DNA of 64,000 nt. Origin: Anopheles merus (Eukaryota > Arthropoda > Insecta > Diptera > Culicidae). The stretch lies in NCBI RefSeq assembly GCF_017562075.2, contig NC_054084.1, forward strand, positions 26,350,246 through 26,414,245, in the 5' to 3' direction. The position numbers and the translations under genes were made by a program. The notes under the pieces were generated by a model. That model worked only from the letters and a program-made list of their open reading frames with translations. It searched no databases and was not told the origin of the DNA. Of the stretch, positions 35,276 through 49,374 are shown piece by piece. How positions within the stretch are numbered: the stretch's first letter is position 1; each line of letters starts with the position of its first letter.

Positions 35276-35508
35276 CAGGGCTTTCCACGATTTATTGGTG
35301 GGTTCCCGTAATTTTTTGGGGCTTGTCTGACGATTCTTTCATTCTATCGCACAAACTTTTGGTTCGTTCCCACGATTTATTGGACGTCAATACAATTGAA
35401 CCGATAAATTCCGAGAGACGCCTAACAAATACTTTGAATACACCAAAAAAATATAGGAAGCAACCAAATTTTTTCGGGAAACAGCCCCAAAAACCTCGCG
35501 AAACCCTG
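35276..35508 (+). mobile_element. 233-bp MITE with TA target duplication
   Basis: The element runs from CAGGGCTTTCC to CGAAACCCTG with TA on both sides. The interior contains ACGTCAATACAATTGAACCG, found inverted in the element at 45.1-45.4 kb. Its repeated CGATTTATTGG motif also recurs there. This is a non-coding Tc1/mariner-type MITE by structure. Confidence 0.82.
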
Positions 35509-38500
35509 TAAGACTCACAGATTCTGCTATTAGAATGGGTTAACTTTTAGCGGGTACTTTCCAGTAATTTGCTGCAATTTGAGTATGTGAAAGATGCATT
35601 GCCTGTACAAACCCTGTGCGTTAAGGATGATATTTGACCATGCATTAAAGTTTGAAAAGTGGTATAAGTTGAAGGAGGATTGTTTGTTTTCATTTTGGTT
35701 ACATGAAAATACCAAGGGTTTGGCTCAAGAACTTGACTGGAATTTGTCCCTAGACTAGTAATGAATTGCAAATCTGCCCCGGTTTAGGAACTGATACACA
35801 GTTCCTACTACTCCGATTCAGTACCGTGTCTCCGCTATTGGCCAACGAAGCATTCCCAGCGGCCGGTCGTTGTAGAATTCATCGTAGAAATATAGAAGCT
35901 AGGCCTTATCAGAATTTCTGTAGCGGGACTAGGATAGAATTTGTGTAATAAGATTTGCAATGATGCAAAAAAAAACCATGTGCACACTGTAATTGTTATA
36001 TTTACGCTTATATGATGGTCTGAAGATATTGTTATTAAGTGGCCATTCATGGTTCCTGAGACCTTGTTGTAGACCCATTTCAAGGATCTATAAGACTGCA
36101 ATTTTGACGTTTTGTTCGATACAAATATTTGTTAATTGTAAAGTTTATCCCACTTCGTGTCCTTTACCATCTGCGAAAATCATTCCCTAAAATCGATTAA
36201 TGAATTTCCTCAACGCGTTGTCGCTTCGTGTTGGGGAGGGAGGGAGAACAACACAACACAAAAGCCTCCCAAAAAAAAGCTACACATTATCGTCCGTAAC
36301 CGGCACCCGCTGAGTTAACATAATAATGGGTTCTTTTTCATGTGCGGCTTCTTTCCATCTTTTTTTCCCTTCACCCCCCATTTTGCCTGTTCCATAATGT
36401 TGGACAACAAATTTGAAAAATAATTAATTCCCTTTTGTTTTGCACCTAGCCGCGCACGGTCGGTTGTGGAGGGTAGGGGTACAATCTGAAACCGATCGCA
36501 CTTTTTCCCAATGCGGGAACGAGCGGGCAAGCAACATGGCCGTATTATCAGCCGTTCGATGTGTGTGTTCGTGTACGTGTTGTAGTATCATCGTCGACAC
36601 TGCCGCACACTCTCCTGCACCCGATGCTGGACGATGTAGATCAGAAAACGATTACAAAAAAAGAGAGTGAAGAAGTAACATGGGTGGGGTGGAAAAAAAA
36701 TCAAAACACATCAGCATAACATAAACGGTGCCGAAAAAGTGGAAAAGGAAAAAAATGAGGCAACATTTTCAACAACTCTGCCCCAACCGCCACCGCCTGC
36801 CCATAAACAAAGGAGGGAGCTTTTGTGGGGCGAACGGGGTAAAAGACAGCCGTTGGGGGGGAGGGATGGAAAAGCAACAAAAATGGAAAGCTGGTAGAAT
36901 TAAAAGCAAAATATCGATCTCGAGCACGATTCATGCTGCCTTTGGCTGGTGGATGCTGCTTTGGGGCTGATAAAAAAAATGGTAGAAAAAGTAAAACCAA
37001 CCACACACACTCACACACATGTGACGCTGAACATGAAAACGTAAAAGAACCGAAAAAGTGTGGTATTAAAATACAGCTGGTGGTTTCTTCCGGGTATTAT
37101 AGCGCGGGCGTTTTTGGGTGGCCGGGGTGGCAGGGTTTGGTGAGCGGCGGTTGCAGCTGCTGCTGCTGCTACTGCTGCTGCTGTCTGCCACGCTGGTTTG
37201 GTTGTTTCAATGTTTTTGCATGCTCATATCGGAACAAATAACCGTAAATAAGACAAAGTTTGAAATGTGTGTGAGTGTTGTGTTTGTTTTTTTTCCTTCG
37301 CTTCGCTTCTGTTGCCTCTGTATCCTGTCTGGTAGTCTGGGGTGTAGTGGAGGAAGAAGGATTCGGGAAAGATATCCTCATCCGCTACAGTTTTACGGCA
37401 GCAGCTCACAACCTCTGCCTGATTTTGGTTCTTTTAGCAATGAAAACTGCTGCCATGGCTACACCTCCAAAAATGACTAACATGTAGTTGGGGTTAGAAA
37501 CGTGGGCAGTGAAGGAAGCGGAAAAAGTGTACACAAACTCACAAAAAATCACAGCACAATGTTTGGATGAGGACTTTACGGTTTACGGTGGTAGCGCGTT
37601 TGAGGATGATGCGAATATCATGCGAGGAGCGTTTGAGTGAAGACTTCTCCGTTCGGTTACTACAGTAACCAAGCCGTACCCCGTGATTTGATATGATGAT
37701 ACATACCGGCGCGGTCCATCAGCACTTGTGAGGCAGGCCAACATTGGAGCAATTCTATCGTACGCTTGGGACGTTCCTCTTCACCAGTACATGAAGTAAG
37801 TATAGAACGAGATGTAAAGTTTCCCCTTAATTTGTAACACACTACAACCAAAAACAACCATGCAACGGCAGGGATAAGGATTAGACGAGTACAATGTACC
37901 AGAGTGTAGCTTCGGTTTAAGATGTAAGAGGTGGAGGAATAGTCGTCAGGGGAAAGCGAACGCTCTCATCAAGAAGCTGTTGTTTTATTGATGGTTCGGT
38001 AGGGCTTTATATTGATGTGCTAAACAGGAGTAGGCTTGAAGGGGTCGTTTTTTTTCTTCGATTTAATAGGTACACAAGTGAGAAATTAAAAGCTGATCTT
38101 TGCATCCTTGTAGCATGGATCAGTGTGCAATTATGTTTAATAGCAACGTGTACATCATGGCTCTTGAATGCTCGCGATGCTCCAGGTTATTGTTGGGGGA
38201 TAATCCACGATAGATTCTGAACATGATTGTTGTCTTGTTCTCTATTCAGTTTTATCTATACCTGTTTTGTCGTCCATTATATGATGTGCAGTTCAAAATA
38301 GTGCAAGAACATATAGAACAAATCGATTTCCGTTCTAATCTGCGTTGTAATCCCAACCCTGGTTTAAGACCCTCTGTGTTGTGCCAAGTACTTTTGATAG
38401 GAGGCCACACGAATGATAGACTTTCAGTAGGAGTTTCAGGGTGCTAACGAAGATATGTCGGGTACAGACGCAGTCTGTGCGTCGTTTCCATCGATCAATC

Positions 38501-41500
38501 TTTCATTACTAATTGTTCTCGATCCAACATCTTCCGGATCACAAAGTTCTTCAAAAAAGGTCATGCAAGTGTATTACTCTTTCCGGAAATTATATGCGGG
38601 AAATTAGTACCTGCCAACCAACGGCGTTTAACTTTTTCTAAATATTTAAGTTCTTGGATAGATGCATGCTGATTAAATTGACATTGGATTGTTGCTCACA
38701 GAGGTTTCGTCATAGATGTTGGACAAACATTATTAAATCATCTAGTAATTTCGCTAGGTGTTGGACATCGGGTACTTCAATAGTAAACGTGATAACTAGA
38801 TAACGTAGACTGAAAACCTCTGCAATTTGGATGTTGGGAGTGAAAGTAGTAATTACTAAACGAATATTACTTAAAACTCTAGGATTTGGATCCTAGACAT
38901 AGCAATTCGTTTGAATTTGAACATTTAAAAGTTATTTCAAAAACTCCAACCTAACAGTTGAATGATCCTTTAAGAAGTAATTAGACTTCAGAATTTTTCT
39001 AACGGCCATGTTGAGTTCTACCCTCATGCCCTCATAGATATCATCAACAGAGTCACAATTGGAACGTATTCCATTCCGATGCCTCTTGTTATGATTACCC
39101 ACCGTGCTACAAAATCTCTTAATTAAAAGCAAAAAGATCCCATCCCTCGCCACTGAATTCCACCCTTAAGTTACCAATGAATCCTTTCACCAGTAAAGGA
39201 CCATTTCGATTATTTTCCATTTGTTGCGTCAAGATTTACTGCCACCCCGAAGGCGTGTGCGCCGTGCTGTCGTAGCCCTATGCAGCAGTGTGCGCTGTTG
39301 ACATTGGTCCCGTTTCGTTGATCTGCTCCGCTACATTAACGCTGCGGTCAATGATGAAGTGCGAAACATCCCGGAAGCACGGATATCTTGCCTTCTCGTT
39401 ACTCGCCACTCTTTGCGCATGCTAAACACACAGCACCTTTAGTGGCTGTTATTTTTCCTTTGCTTTTGATTCGCAGAAAACCTAGCTTTGAGCTGAAGCC
39501 GCCCGCGGGCTGGTGTGGTGGTTCGATGGTGTACCGTTGTCCCGGGAACGCGTAAAACAAGAAGCAGAGAAGACGAACGCCTGAAGTTGGAAAAGAAAAA
39601 TCACTAATCTCTTACCGGTCTTCTTCTTCATTTCTTCCCGGTGTCGTGTGGTTTGCTGGTGTGGCGCACTGGTTAAACAGTTCGCACTTCTTCTTCCCCC
39701 TCTCGAAGCCTCCTCCGGCCGGATGCCCCGGGCGAAAGCCCACAAATGACGGCAACAATCCGCCGAACGGCTCATTTCGTTTCCATATCGTCTCGGTCGC
39801 TTCCGATGAGCCCGGGATATAATTAATTTATTCGCACTGTTCACTTCTGTCGGTTTCTTAACGCCAGCTAATTAGTCAATCTCGTTCGCTTACCCTGCAT
39901 TTGATGCTTCCGGTCACCGGTGGACGTCGGGGGGACGAACGGCGGAATTGGTGAAGAGAGAGACAGCTCAGCCACGATAATTGAGAGCGCAAGCGGAAGG
40001 GAGAAAGAAGAACTCATTCCCCAACAGAGGGTCGTTGTGTTTATCCCTGTATGTCAACACGGTTGTTCGTTTTTTTCTTATTTTGTTTTCTTTTTGTTAT
40101 TCCGGCATTAACCGGCAGTAAGATCCCGAAGGAACATTTCGGTGTCCGTGTTCCCGCTCCCTCGGTGCCCGAGTTGACAATCTATTTGGACGTACTATCA
40201 TAATTTAAATGCAAAAGGTTTTTCCTGGAACCCCTGACGTGTTTTTCCCCCTCAGCTGGAAGCTCAACACTTACTGCCGCGTTTCGGTTTAGGCGGGATT
40301 TTCTTGTGCCATTTTGTGGCGTTGCACAGCTGTGCCCTAATTTTAGTGATGGTAGAGTTCAGGATGGCTTTGCTGTGGAAAGTAGTGATACGGGGTAGTA
40401 AAAAAACAGGGCCCAGAAGTTGAATCACTGTTACTGTGTGGCGCCAGTCGAATGCGCCTTTTGCTGCGAATGTAAATTGTTAAGAAAAACAAACAAACTC
40501 AATAACCGGATGGAACGATTTTATGGCATTATTTCTTCCCGCTTTTTTTCTGAGCCGCTGGTTCTCGGCAAGTGCGAACAGCCGTTTTTCTAGACGGCGA
40601 CCGGTGGAGGACGAAAGAATCGTGCTCGAAGGACCAACCAGAGCAACACCAAAAAAAGCACACAAAAACAATTTTCTCACTGTTTCGTGCACAGTTAGCT
40701 AAGACGGTTTTTCGGGGGTTTTGTCCCGTTGCTAGTGGATGAGATAAATTATGATACCCGGGATAATCCTTTTCCCAACCCGACAGAGCTTCGGCAAGGG
40801 CTTTTGATGATGGAGAGTTTTTCCTGAGTGAGTGAGTGTGTGTGTATCTATGTGGATTGGAACGTTTTATAACCGTTAGTTGCTTGGGACAGTTTAACAG
40901 AAAGCTTAGTGTAATAATTATCACACATTAAAACAGCACTAGCCACACCACTGTCAGCCAGTGGTAGCAGGTGAAGCAATTAATCAAGACTGAACAGGGT
41001 GGAAGAGCGTACGTGGCTTTGCTACTGCTCGGTAATCTACAGCTTATCCTCCGTGAGCAGGCGTGACCTTTTTTGTTGTTGCTGCGCTAGTCAGTTGGTT
41101 TGGGTCTGCGATATTGGTGGAAATAACCGGGGAACGTTTGGATTTGGATGCTTAGCCTAGGTCGGAAGGATGTGTTGAAAAACTATTTTTCATATTTAAA
41201 AAAAACTTTCGACGCTATATGAGAGCTCCAAAGGAAACGCAAATTATGATTGGCTTCGGAACAGATAGGAAGGAAATCCGTAGAAATTAATCGTCCCGTG
41301 ACATACGCACCTCTGAATGCTTATATTTGTGGTCATCGTGCCGGACACGTTCCAAGACATCGCATGAGTAGCTGCCCCAACAGTTTGCCTCTCATCTGAA
41401 AAGCGTGTCTGTTTGACAAACAACGAACACACTGCTGATCGGGCGATATTCGTTGCAAAAACAGTGCTGTTTCTCAAACAGTATCAACAACAACAAAACT

Positions 41501-44500
41501 CGCCCGTGTGGCCACTTGTCACGAGTTCGGGCTCCGGGAGGGAAAGCGATACTGAAACGTGCCAGCAGCTACTGTCCACAAAGCCTTAGCCGACTCGATT
41601 GCAGCAGCTTATCCGCATTGTCCGAAACCCGTAAGCCTGGCTGCTTGAAGATTCCATCGAATGTTTGCTTTATTTCGGTCAAACACGGCATCATGACGAT
41701 AGTGTGACGTATAAGATGGTAGAATAATATTTAACCAGCCAAAACCACGGTGCTGAGATGGCTGCCGAGGATGTCATTGTAGCTCGAGCACAGGTGTTTA
41801 AAGCAGAATCTTGGTAGAGCTTAACGTTGACAAATGCCAATAAGAGCTCATCTTATTCCCAATTGGTCAGTTAGCTCCTCAGCGCTGCTGCCCCTAATCT
41901 ATCAAAGAATGCAGACTGTCAACGAATGTAACCAATTAGTGAAGTTAAGCTATGCTTTATTGTAAACGATTTGTTGGAATCCCACCCCTTTACGTCGTTT
42001 TGCAAAAAGTCCCCTTCCTGGGTTCGCATTGTGCCGCCGTTACTTATGGTTATTCAGATGATCGGTTGCAATATTGACCCCACTGGACGGTAATCACACT
42101 ACACACGCAAAGTGCGCAACCATATCGTCATTGTATATCGTGTAGTGTAGGAGGGGGTTGAGGGCTTTACTACACATGTTGTTATGCTCAATGGAGATCC
42201 CGTTCGAGTTTGCTAGACATTGCAGGAGGATATTTATTTCAAATAAATCCACAACGACATACACCCACAGCTTCTTCCCAGTGGTTGGTGAATAATAGCC
42301 TGCACCCTGGGGAAGGAAATCTTACCCCAACGCTTACTCCCCGACCCAAGTGGGGGAGGACCCTAGGGGAGAGGATATTGTGATGGTCGGTGAACGGTTT
42401 ACTCTAGCCGTAACTAAAACACAACTTCTTGTTGTTTGTTGCTTCCCGTTTTTTTGCTTTTCCTTCTGCCTTGTTGCATGTAACTCCCTTGTTGAGATTC
42501 CGGTAGCAGCAGCAGCAGCAGTAGCTACTCGGTACCGGCCATGCACGTGGCCAAGTGAAACATTTTATACTGTTCAGTGCACCGGTTCCGCATCGGTTCC
42601 TGTAGCACCACCAGCAGCAGCAGCATGTCGGAAGCAGTACAATGGTACAACGGGAAGGGCAACCCTGCGCTGCTGAGTGTTGCATCTTCTAAGGCAAACC
42701 ATATCGGGTGCCCTGTGCCCAGTGATGGTGGCAAATGGAGGCTCCATCTCGCTCCTTCCCCCAGGGAGACAAAACGGAGAAGCAACTCTTCTCGAGATGA
42801 TTCGTTTGGTTGGCTGTTGGGCTCGCACAGGATGAGGATGAGCTGGCACTACTACTATGGAGCTACTAGGGAGGGAAAGGAAGATGAAACAGGGGTCGCC
42901 TCTTCTTCCGGAACGGTACAAAATTGAGTTAACCCATCAAGTTCCGGAGCCACTGTCGTAAATTTTCAGCTACTCCAAAATGCCACAAAACTCGATTCCG
43001 GAGTCCGTGTCCGTTCCCCTTCGGAGGTTCCGGGGAGCTGAAATGTGGGTGCCCGAAATGGGGTTGCTCGTTATCCAAGGCCAAGACATTTTCTTCCGAT
43101 TGTACGCCGCTCTTTCCCTCTCACTACAGCAGCCCACACAGCAGTCACTGGAACACACACACCGAACACCCGTTGAGATATGTGCCAGTTCCGGTTCGTT
43201 TGGTTTCGCTTGGTGGAGGAGAGGGACTGCTGGTGAGATGTCAACGATTGGACTAACATTTTTCCTTTCCCTTTTCCTTCACATCCTCTCCCATCCTGTG
43301 CTCGTGGATGATTTTGTATCGGATGCATTCTTGAACATTCTGCTCGGGGAGAATGTGAAGAAGAGGGAGCTCGGTACGTTCGGATGGCTCTTGGGTGCCT
43401 TCGAGAGCGCATATTTCAGTTTCACACTTTGCACACATTGAAATGAATAGGTTTTCGGTCAAATGTCACCAATAATTACTGATCGAAACAACACACACGC
43501 CCCCCTGCCGGGACTTCTCTCCATGCTCGACAACACCTTGGAAGTTCCCTCTTTCCGATTTCTGCAAGCTAATATTTATCGTTGCTTGGGTCAGCTTGCA
43601 CTTGCTGCTGGCCCGAACCAGGGCAGGAGTATTGCAAACGCGCAAGTATCCGATCCAGTACATGTGCCGTCGGTGCCGTCCTGCCCAGAAGCGCTTTGTT
43701 GCAGTTTGCTCGGCAAGCAGCGAATGGGGCTGGGGAGCACGCAGGCGAGCGCGCGCAGCCCTTGCTGCTGATAAAGTGCATCCATATGGTGTAAGCCTCA
43801 GAGGTCACAGATTTATGCTTTTTCGGCGGTGGCGGCGGGAGGGTTGGTTTGCTGTGCCTTCTGTAGCTTCTGCGTACGGTACGTACTTTGGTTTTAATCG
43901 GTGCGCTCGTGTGAGCCTTACTTGTCGTCTAGATGGAAACTGTTCTTGAGCTGGAAGTTATGCCATGTTTTGATAGGTGCCCTTTGCGCTAATCAATTCT
44001 TCCCAGCACTACGCTCTTTTGAAGTAGGCGAAAGGGTTAAACTCGTTATGGAAGTTTGGTGGTCTCAGTTCCGGAGCTTGTTATAGTTATTGCTTACCGG
44101 TGTTCAGAGCATTGACAAAAACATATTGCGTTTATTGCGAACAGTTGTGATTGACAGTAAATTAGATGGACAAAATTTGTTTTGTGTTTAAAACTTTCCT
44201 ATGAAGCAAAATTACTTTTTGATCCTCATTTTTAACGTTGAACGTCTCTTCTACAGTATACAACATTTTACTGAAATAGATAAAGTATAGTAGAGATATA
44301 TATTCATCAAGATTATTAGGATCTAATTTATGGCAACAATGTATAAAAAAACTCTGCATTTCTTTAGCTTACGTTGGGAATTTGATAGCGGGTTTTATAA
44401 GTTTATATATTTATTAATCTATTTATTTATTTATTGAGATATTTATTTGTTTATTTGTTGATTTATTCTATAATAATTTAATATTTATTATGATAAGCAT

Positions 44501-45113
44501 AAATTAAATGATCTGTTTTCTGTTGCCTACAAAAATCACTTAAAATTAGAAAATAAATAATCTAATATCCTTTATAAGATCCATCTCCTTAGATTTGGAG
44601 TCAAACTCCTTTGGTAATAAAAACAAACAGAAAAAACATGCAAATAGTAAAAAAGTATGGACAAATAATGACAAAAGTATGGACTAATAAATAACCTCAA
44701 AATTTCATAAAAACCGTAAACGAAATCTTCAGATAAAGGGGCCCTTTCCGTTTTAAGTTCGTAGGCTAAAATTTCAGCCTGTCTGCTGTTTGCATTGTAA
44801 AGTAGTTTTCGAGCAGCTATCTAAATGGTTATAATATACAAGTGGGCTTACATGCTATGCGACCACCTGGACTACATACACTTTGATTCTGGATTCCATC
44901 AGTAGATCTCTTTAATGCACCTTGGGATAAATGTAAACACCACCTTGTTTTGCCATTTTCGAGCAGGTACTTGAATCTAATTCTAGCTTTAAGGCTAGAA
45001 TAATCTAGACTGAAAATTGCAGGCTAGTTTTATGTGTGGTTTTGTTTGGAGTGTTTACATGATTTCAGCCTTCAACTGTCAAACAACATACAAACAAAAC
45101 TTACTAGAATCGT
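35509..45113. other. gene-free or intronic DNA, 35.5-45.1 kb
   Basis: No identifiable gene. A trinucleotide (GCT)n run lies at 37154-37183 and (GCA)n runs near 42506-42521 and 42607-42626, giving poly-Gln/Ala/Ser-looking frames with no other protein features. A weak exon-like segment on the minus strand at 37406-37476 is described in the findings. An AT-rich ATTT-repeat tract lies at about 44400-44470. From 44.6 to 45.1 kb the sequence looks like decayed repeat DNA. Confidence 0.45.
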
Positions 45114-45391
45114 GAAGGGCCGCATAAATGGTTTCTCAAGGTTTTTTGATTGATTCCCGAATATTTTTGACAGCTTCCCATAGTTTTTTGTTGTGTTCCG
45201 ATAGTTTTTTAAGCGTTACTCAGATTTGTTCGGTTCAATTGTATTGATGTCTAATGGGATGATACCAATAAATCGTGAAAACGAATGAATAATCCATGGG
45301 ATGCGATGAATAAATCGTACGACGTGCTCAAAAAAATATGGGAATCAACCTACTGGGAATCCTTGTAATAGATCGTGGGAAACCCTTTAAT
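45114..45391 (-). mobile_element. MITE related to the one at 35.3 kb, opposite orientation
   Basis: The right end is GTGGGAAACCCTTTA, the counterpart of the CAGGG end of the 35276 element. The core CGGTTCAATTGTATTGATGTC-type segment is the reverse complement of the 35.4-kb core, with the same neighbouring AATAAATCGTG and TATGGGAATC-type motifs. The left boundary (AAGGGCC) is approximate. It is more diverged than the 35.3-kb copy. Confidence 0.6.
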
Positions 45392-48300
45392 AGATAATTC
45401 ATTGGAGTAAAGATATTCGAGAATTTAAAAGCTTCAACCATGAACATTAAATCAGCAATGACATTTAAAGACGTTCAGCCACTTTTCCAAACTCGATCGA
45501 ATTCGAGGATGATCGTAGCGATTGTCAAAATGACATAAACTGGCGGTTTCCTTGGATGTTTTTTGAACATTTTGCCCTATTGTACGCATTACTGAGCAAG
45601 ATATACATGACATAAATTAAAGCATCTATTGTATCTAGGCAACTGCAATCATCGTTCCTCTTCGATGGAGTCTGGGAATGTTGCTGATAACTTTTTTTTA
45701 ATCAACAGCCATGCTTTAGATCATTTTGGTAAGAAAAGCTCACAGTTGAATATATTGCCTTTTGAATACTCAAACCAAGTGTGAATTGCTTCCAGATTTG
45801 ATTGATACGATTGATGTCTAAATCCTTCTGTGCCATTATACTTTTACTTCAAATAGTCGCGTACCATAACATATGCGGTGTGTTGGGATTACATTCTTCC
45901 ACCGTGTATGATAAAGCACCCACATGAGTTTAAGCTTCAAACATGTTCGCGCAAACTCATCAAACGTAATCACCTTCTCCTTACGAGCCGCGCTAGAATC
46001 TGGAGTGTGCGTTGTGCTGGCTGAACGAACAGTTCTAGAACAGTCTGCTCAACACCGTCCCCTTCCTACCGAGCCTCATCGGATGATCGCGTTCCACCCC
46101 AATGAAGATGGTTGTGTTATTTTTCATTCTCTTATTCAACGAGCAACACCACCAATGCGGGAAGCCAAATGTCTAGCATACAGACACATTGCCTCGCTCC
46201 GTCGAGAACCGACACTGTGTTGGGCTTGGTGGCAAAATAAATGATATCTGTCAATGAAGCCAATCAGTAGATGGATTGCTTCTCACATTTGCAGCTTCCT
46301 CCGGTTAGCGCCTGTGCCGGGGCTATAAATTGGTTGCCTGCACAAAAAAAAAGGTGTACACTTACTGGCGCCCGTAAAAATGGCAATCGAAACACACATT
46401 TTTCTTTCCGCTTTTCCTCCCTTAAAGCTTCTTAGTGCACGGGGAACACGCGCGCCATCTGGCTGCCGAGGATACGGGTTCCACTTCCGGGGTAAGGAGA
46501 AGGCACGCGCAGTACCCCACGGCGGTGTATACTTATATTGTTTTCTGGGTGCTTTTTTTACACTCTAAATTCGTGTGCTTCCTTTTTGTGTGCAGCAGCT
46601 TAAGGGCGGGAGAGCGCTTTAAATCTTAACTATCCATCAAATCTTTCATCTCATCGAACAGCACACCGGCGTGCTACGATCGTCCCATCAATCAAGCACC
46701 TCCATGCATCAATGCCTCCACTACCTACCCCCCTGAGGGGAAGAGGGATGGTCATTTTGAGGTGCTTTGAAAGTTTTGAATTAGAAAACTTCTTCCATCG
46801 TTGTCGTCGTAATGGTGACCTTCGCGACCTGGAAGTGGAAGGCGAACAAGATGTTTCCATTTCGCTCGAAATCGCTGTTCAAACATTGCGCGCCAATTCT
46901 AAAGCAAATACACATCCCACAATTGTTGTGCGGCTAGGGTGTGTTGTTGTTGCTGCTGCCGATCGAAAATGCTTCCTCACGAAAAAGCACTGTAAATGCC
47001 AAAAATGTGTGTGTGTGCTTGTGAGCGCATGTCGCTTTTACGGGAAACATTCGTGCCCGAGCTTACCCGGTTTACTTTTCCAATTTCAATTTGCCTTGCC
47101 CTCTAAGCTGCAAGGGGAAGGGGAAGAGGAGAAAGGAGTGGATATTTATTTCCATTTTCCGCGCTAGCTAAACCAGCGGGCTTTGGTGGACACGCGGTGC
47201 GGCACAAATGGAAATCAATCAGCGGGGCGGGCGTTATAAAATCAATTTGATTCGTGATGGAAGCGGCATTACAGCGTTTCAATATCCTTGCCGAGAGCTT
47301 TTTTCTTCTCCTTTCTCTCTCTCTCATGCCATGGTGTACAACGGTACAGCGTGTCGCAATAAGTGACAAGCAATCAGTGCGAGGTTTTGCCAGTTAAAAA
47401 TAATTATCTACAATCGGGATCGTGGAAAAATTAAAATTGATGCTGCCACATGTTCCGGTGAAACGATCCCGGAAAACTTTAGCCACGGGTTTTCTCTAAT
47501 CCCTTTGGTGTGCCAATCGGGCGAGATGTCTTGGGAGTGTATCGGTATTCGTCAATTGTCGTGCGAAACCAGCATGCAACTAAATGTTGGGCACCTGTGT
47601 TCCTGTACACAGGTGAAAATCAGACGATGAAATCAAGCGATCAATTAGAGCAACAGGAAGATGAATGGCCCACCGTTTGTAACACACCACATTACCAATG
47701 TTCTCGTGATTCGATGTCGTTTGTACAATGTATTGCTATTGGTTTTAAAGCACCCAGGGTGCCACTTCTCCTGAAGGATGGGTAGGGTAACCGTTGCCAT
47801 CGGTCTAGGTAAGCTTGGCTTGTTAGCTCATGGTGGGTGGGCCATATACACTCAGATCAAATGCTACACAATTGCGTGAGTGATCGGGGCGGGAATTTTC
47901 CCGGGAAAAAGCAGCTATTGATTAAATCGATTCTTTTAGAAGCTTTGCAGCGAGTGAGAGGGTGGAAGTTGTGGCATCATCGTACACAAAACTCCACTCC
48001 ATCGCGCATTGTGTACCAAACAGCAATGGTTCAAGTGGTTGATGCTTAATAGATTGGTAGATGGGAAAGGAGATCAACAAATTGTTCCCGGTATTGCCGG
48101 CATCACTTTGCAACGCGAGAAAGAGAGAGTGTGTAGCAGCTGCAAAGCTTGCTGAATGTGATTAAGCTGTGCGTTTGATTTCCCTTGAAATGGGCTCGTG
48201 CTGTCGTGGAAATAAGTTCAACTTTGAAACAGCCAATGGAGGATGGTCGGGGAAATTGCGCACTGCAAATTAGATTCATTTGGGCCCTTGGGTTCTTTTT

Positions 48301-49036
48301 ATTTCTTACACACGGTGCGCTACAAAGGTGTGTGTCTTTATCATATACTTTACCAGCGATAGATACAATAGATGACCTGATTTTTACATACTTGAATGAT
48401 GATAAATAGACTATTGCGATAGATTTGACGTATTTTATCGCTCATAAAATGGGGTGAAATGTGTAAGCGGCCTGATTGCATGCTTTGTTTTAGCGTAGGT
48501 GTGCCGATTATCTGCGAATCTTGATCGCAAGATATATTAGACCGATAGTGTGGCACTAGATTATTTGGTAACAGTTTAACATTCTTTTTTTTATCCCGGA
48601 ACAATTGCGCATGTTGAATATACAGCACTGGAAGTATCTCAATTTTTTTTATTTTACTTGACATGATGACCGGTTGATAAGATGACTGAGGTATTGTAAA
48701 CATAGAAAAGAAGTACAATGTACATTAGAGAACATAATTGTTTACAGGCAAAGAGATTTGACACGATTGAAACATATCTGATTATAGGTTAAACAACTGT
48801 TCGATCGATTCAATTGTGTGATGATGATGATAATGTTGATGATAGACGTTACCTCTTACCCCAATACAGGTTTGAGAAGGACGGAAGTATTTCAAAGGTA
48901 ATATTACTCTGAAGGTTGGTGTAATAAAGAAGGAAAATTCGATCAAGTTACGGCTTGCAACTAAGTGATTGATTTTTTTTACTAATCGAAACAATGGGAC
49001 AGACACTCTTCAGCCAATGTGACTTTATTTCGTTTA
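45392..49036. other. gene-free or intronic DNA, 45.4-49.0 kb
   Basis: No gene could be supported. Open frames of up to 151 codons occur (46712-47167) but contain no recognised domain and are matched by frames on the other strand. A GATGAT-type short repeat is near 48821-48845. Confidence 0.45.
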
Positions 49037-49374
49037 GGCCGGGGTGCATTGTCTGTACTGACTAGTGTAATTTTGATTTTCACTAGCGCATCTGGCGGTG
49101 GCTGGTGGAAGGGTTTTTAGTTATCGAGGGAATGGTCATACTGGATCACAGAATAAATTATTATTTTCATATTTTTCATGTGCGAAAATGGATGCAATGA
49201 GTGCAGAACATGAGTATCTACCTTGTACAAAACGTTTCTTGTCCGATTTAAGTAAAAAACATGGAAAAATTACATATTTTCTGAAGCGGCTTCAAATTGT
49301 TTGGCAAAATGCGCCGCCAGATGCGCTAGTGAAAATCGAAATTACACTAACTAGTACGGACAACGTCCCCGGCC
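49037..49374. mobile_element. 338-bp MITE with about 60-bp terminal inverted repeats
   Basis: The left end starts GGCCGGGG and contains GATTTTCACTAGCGCATCTG. The right end is the inverted counterpart, CAGATGCGCTAGTGAAAATC...CCCCGGCC. The arms are about 60 bp with a handful of mismatches. Flanks are TTTA on the left and TTAA on the right, so a TTA/TTAA-type target is possible. A 99-codon frame across it (49098-49397) is spurious. Confidence 0.85.

Noticed and set aside
42334..42927. Overlapping frames around CAG/GCA runs
   Set aside because: Frames arise from trinucleotide repeats on both strands; no splice or domain support.
46712..47167. 151-residue plus-strand frame
   Set aside because: No recognisable domain and low-complexity stretches, with no flanking splice signals or related exons.
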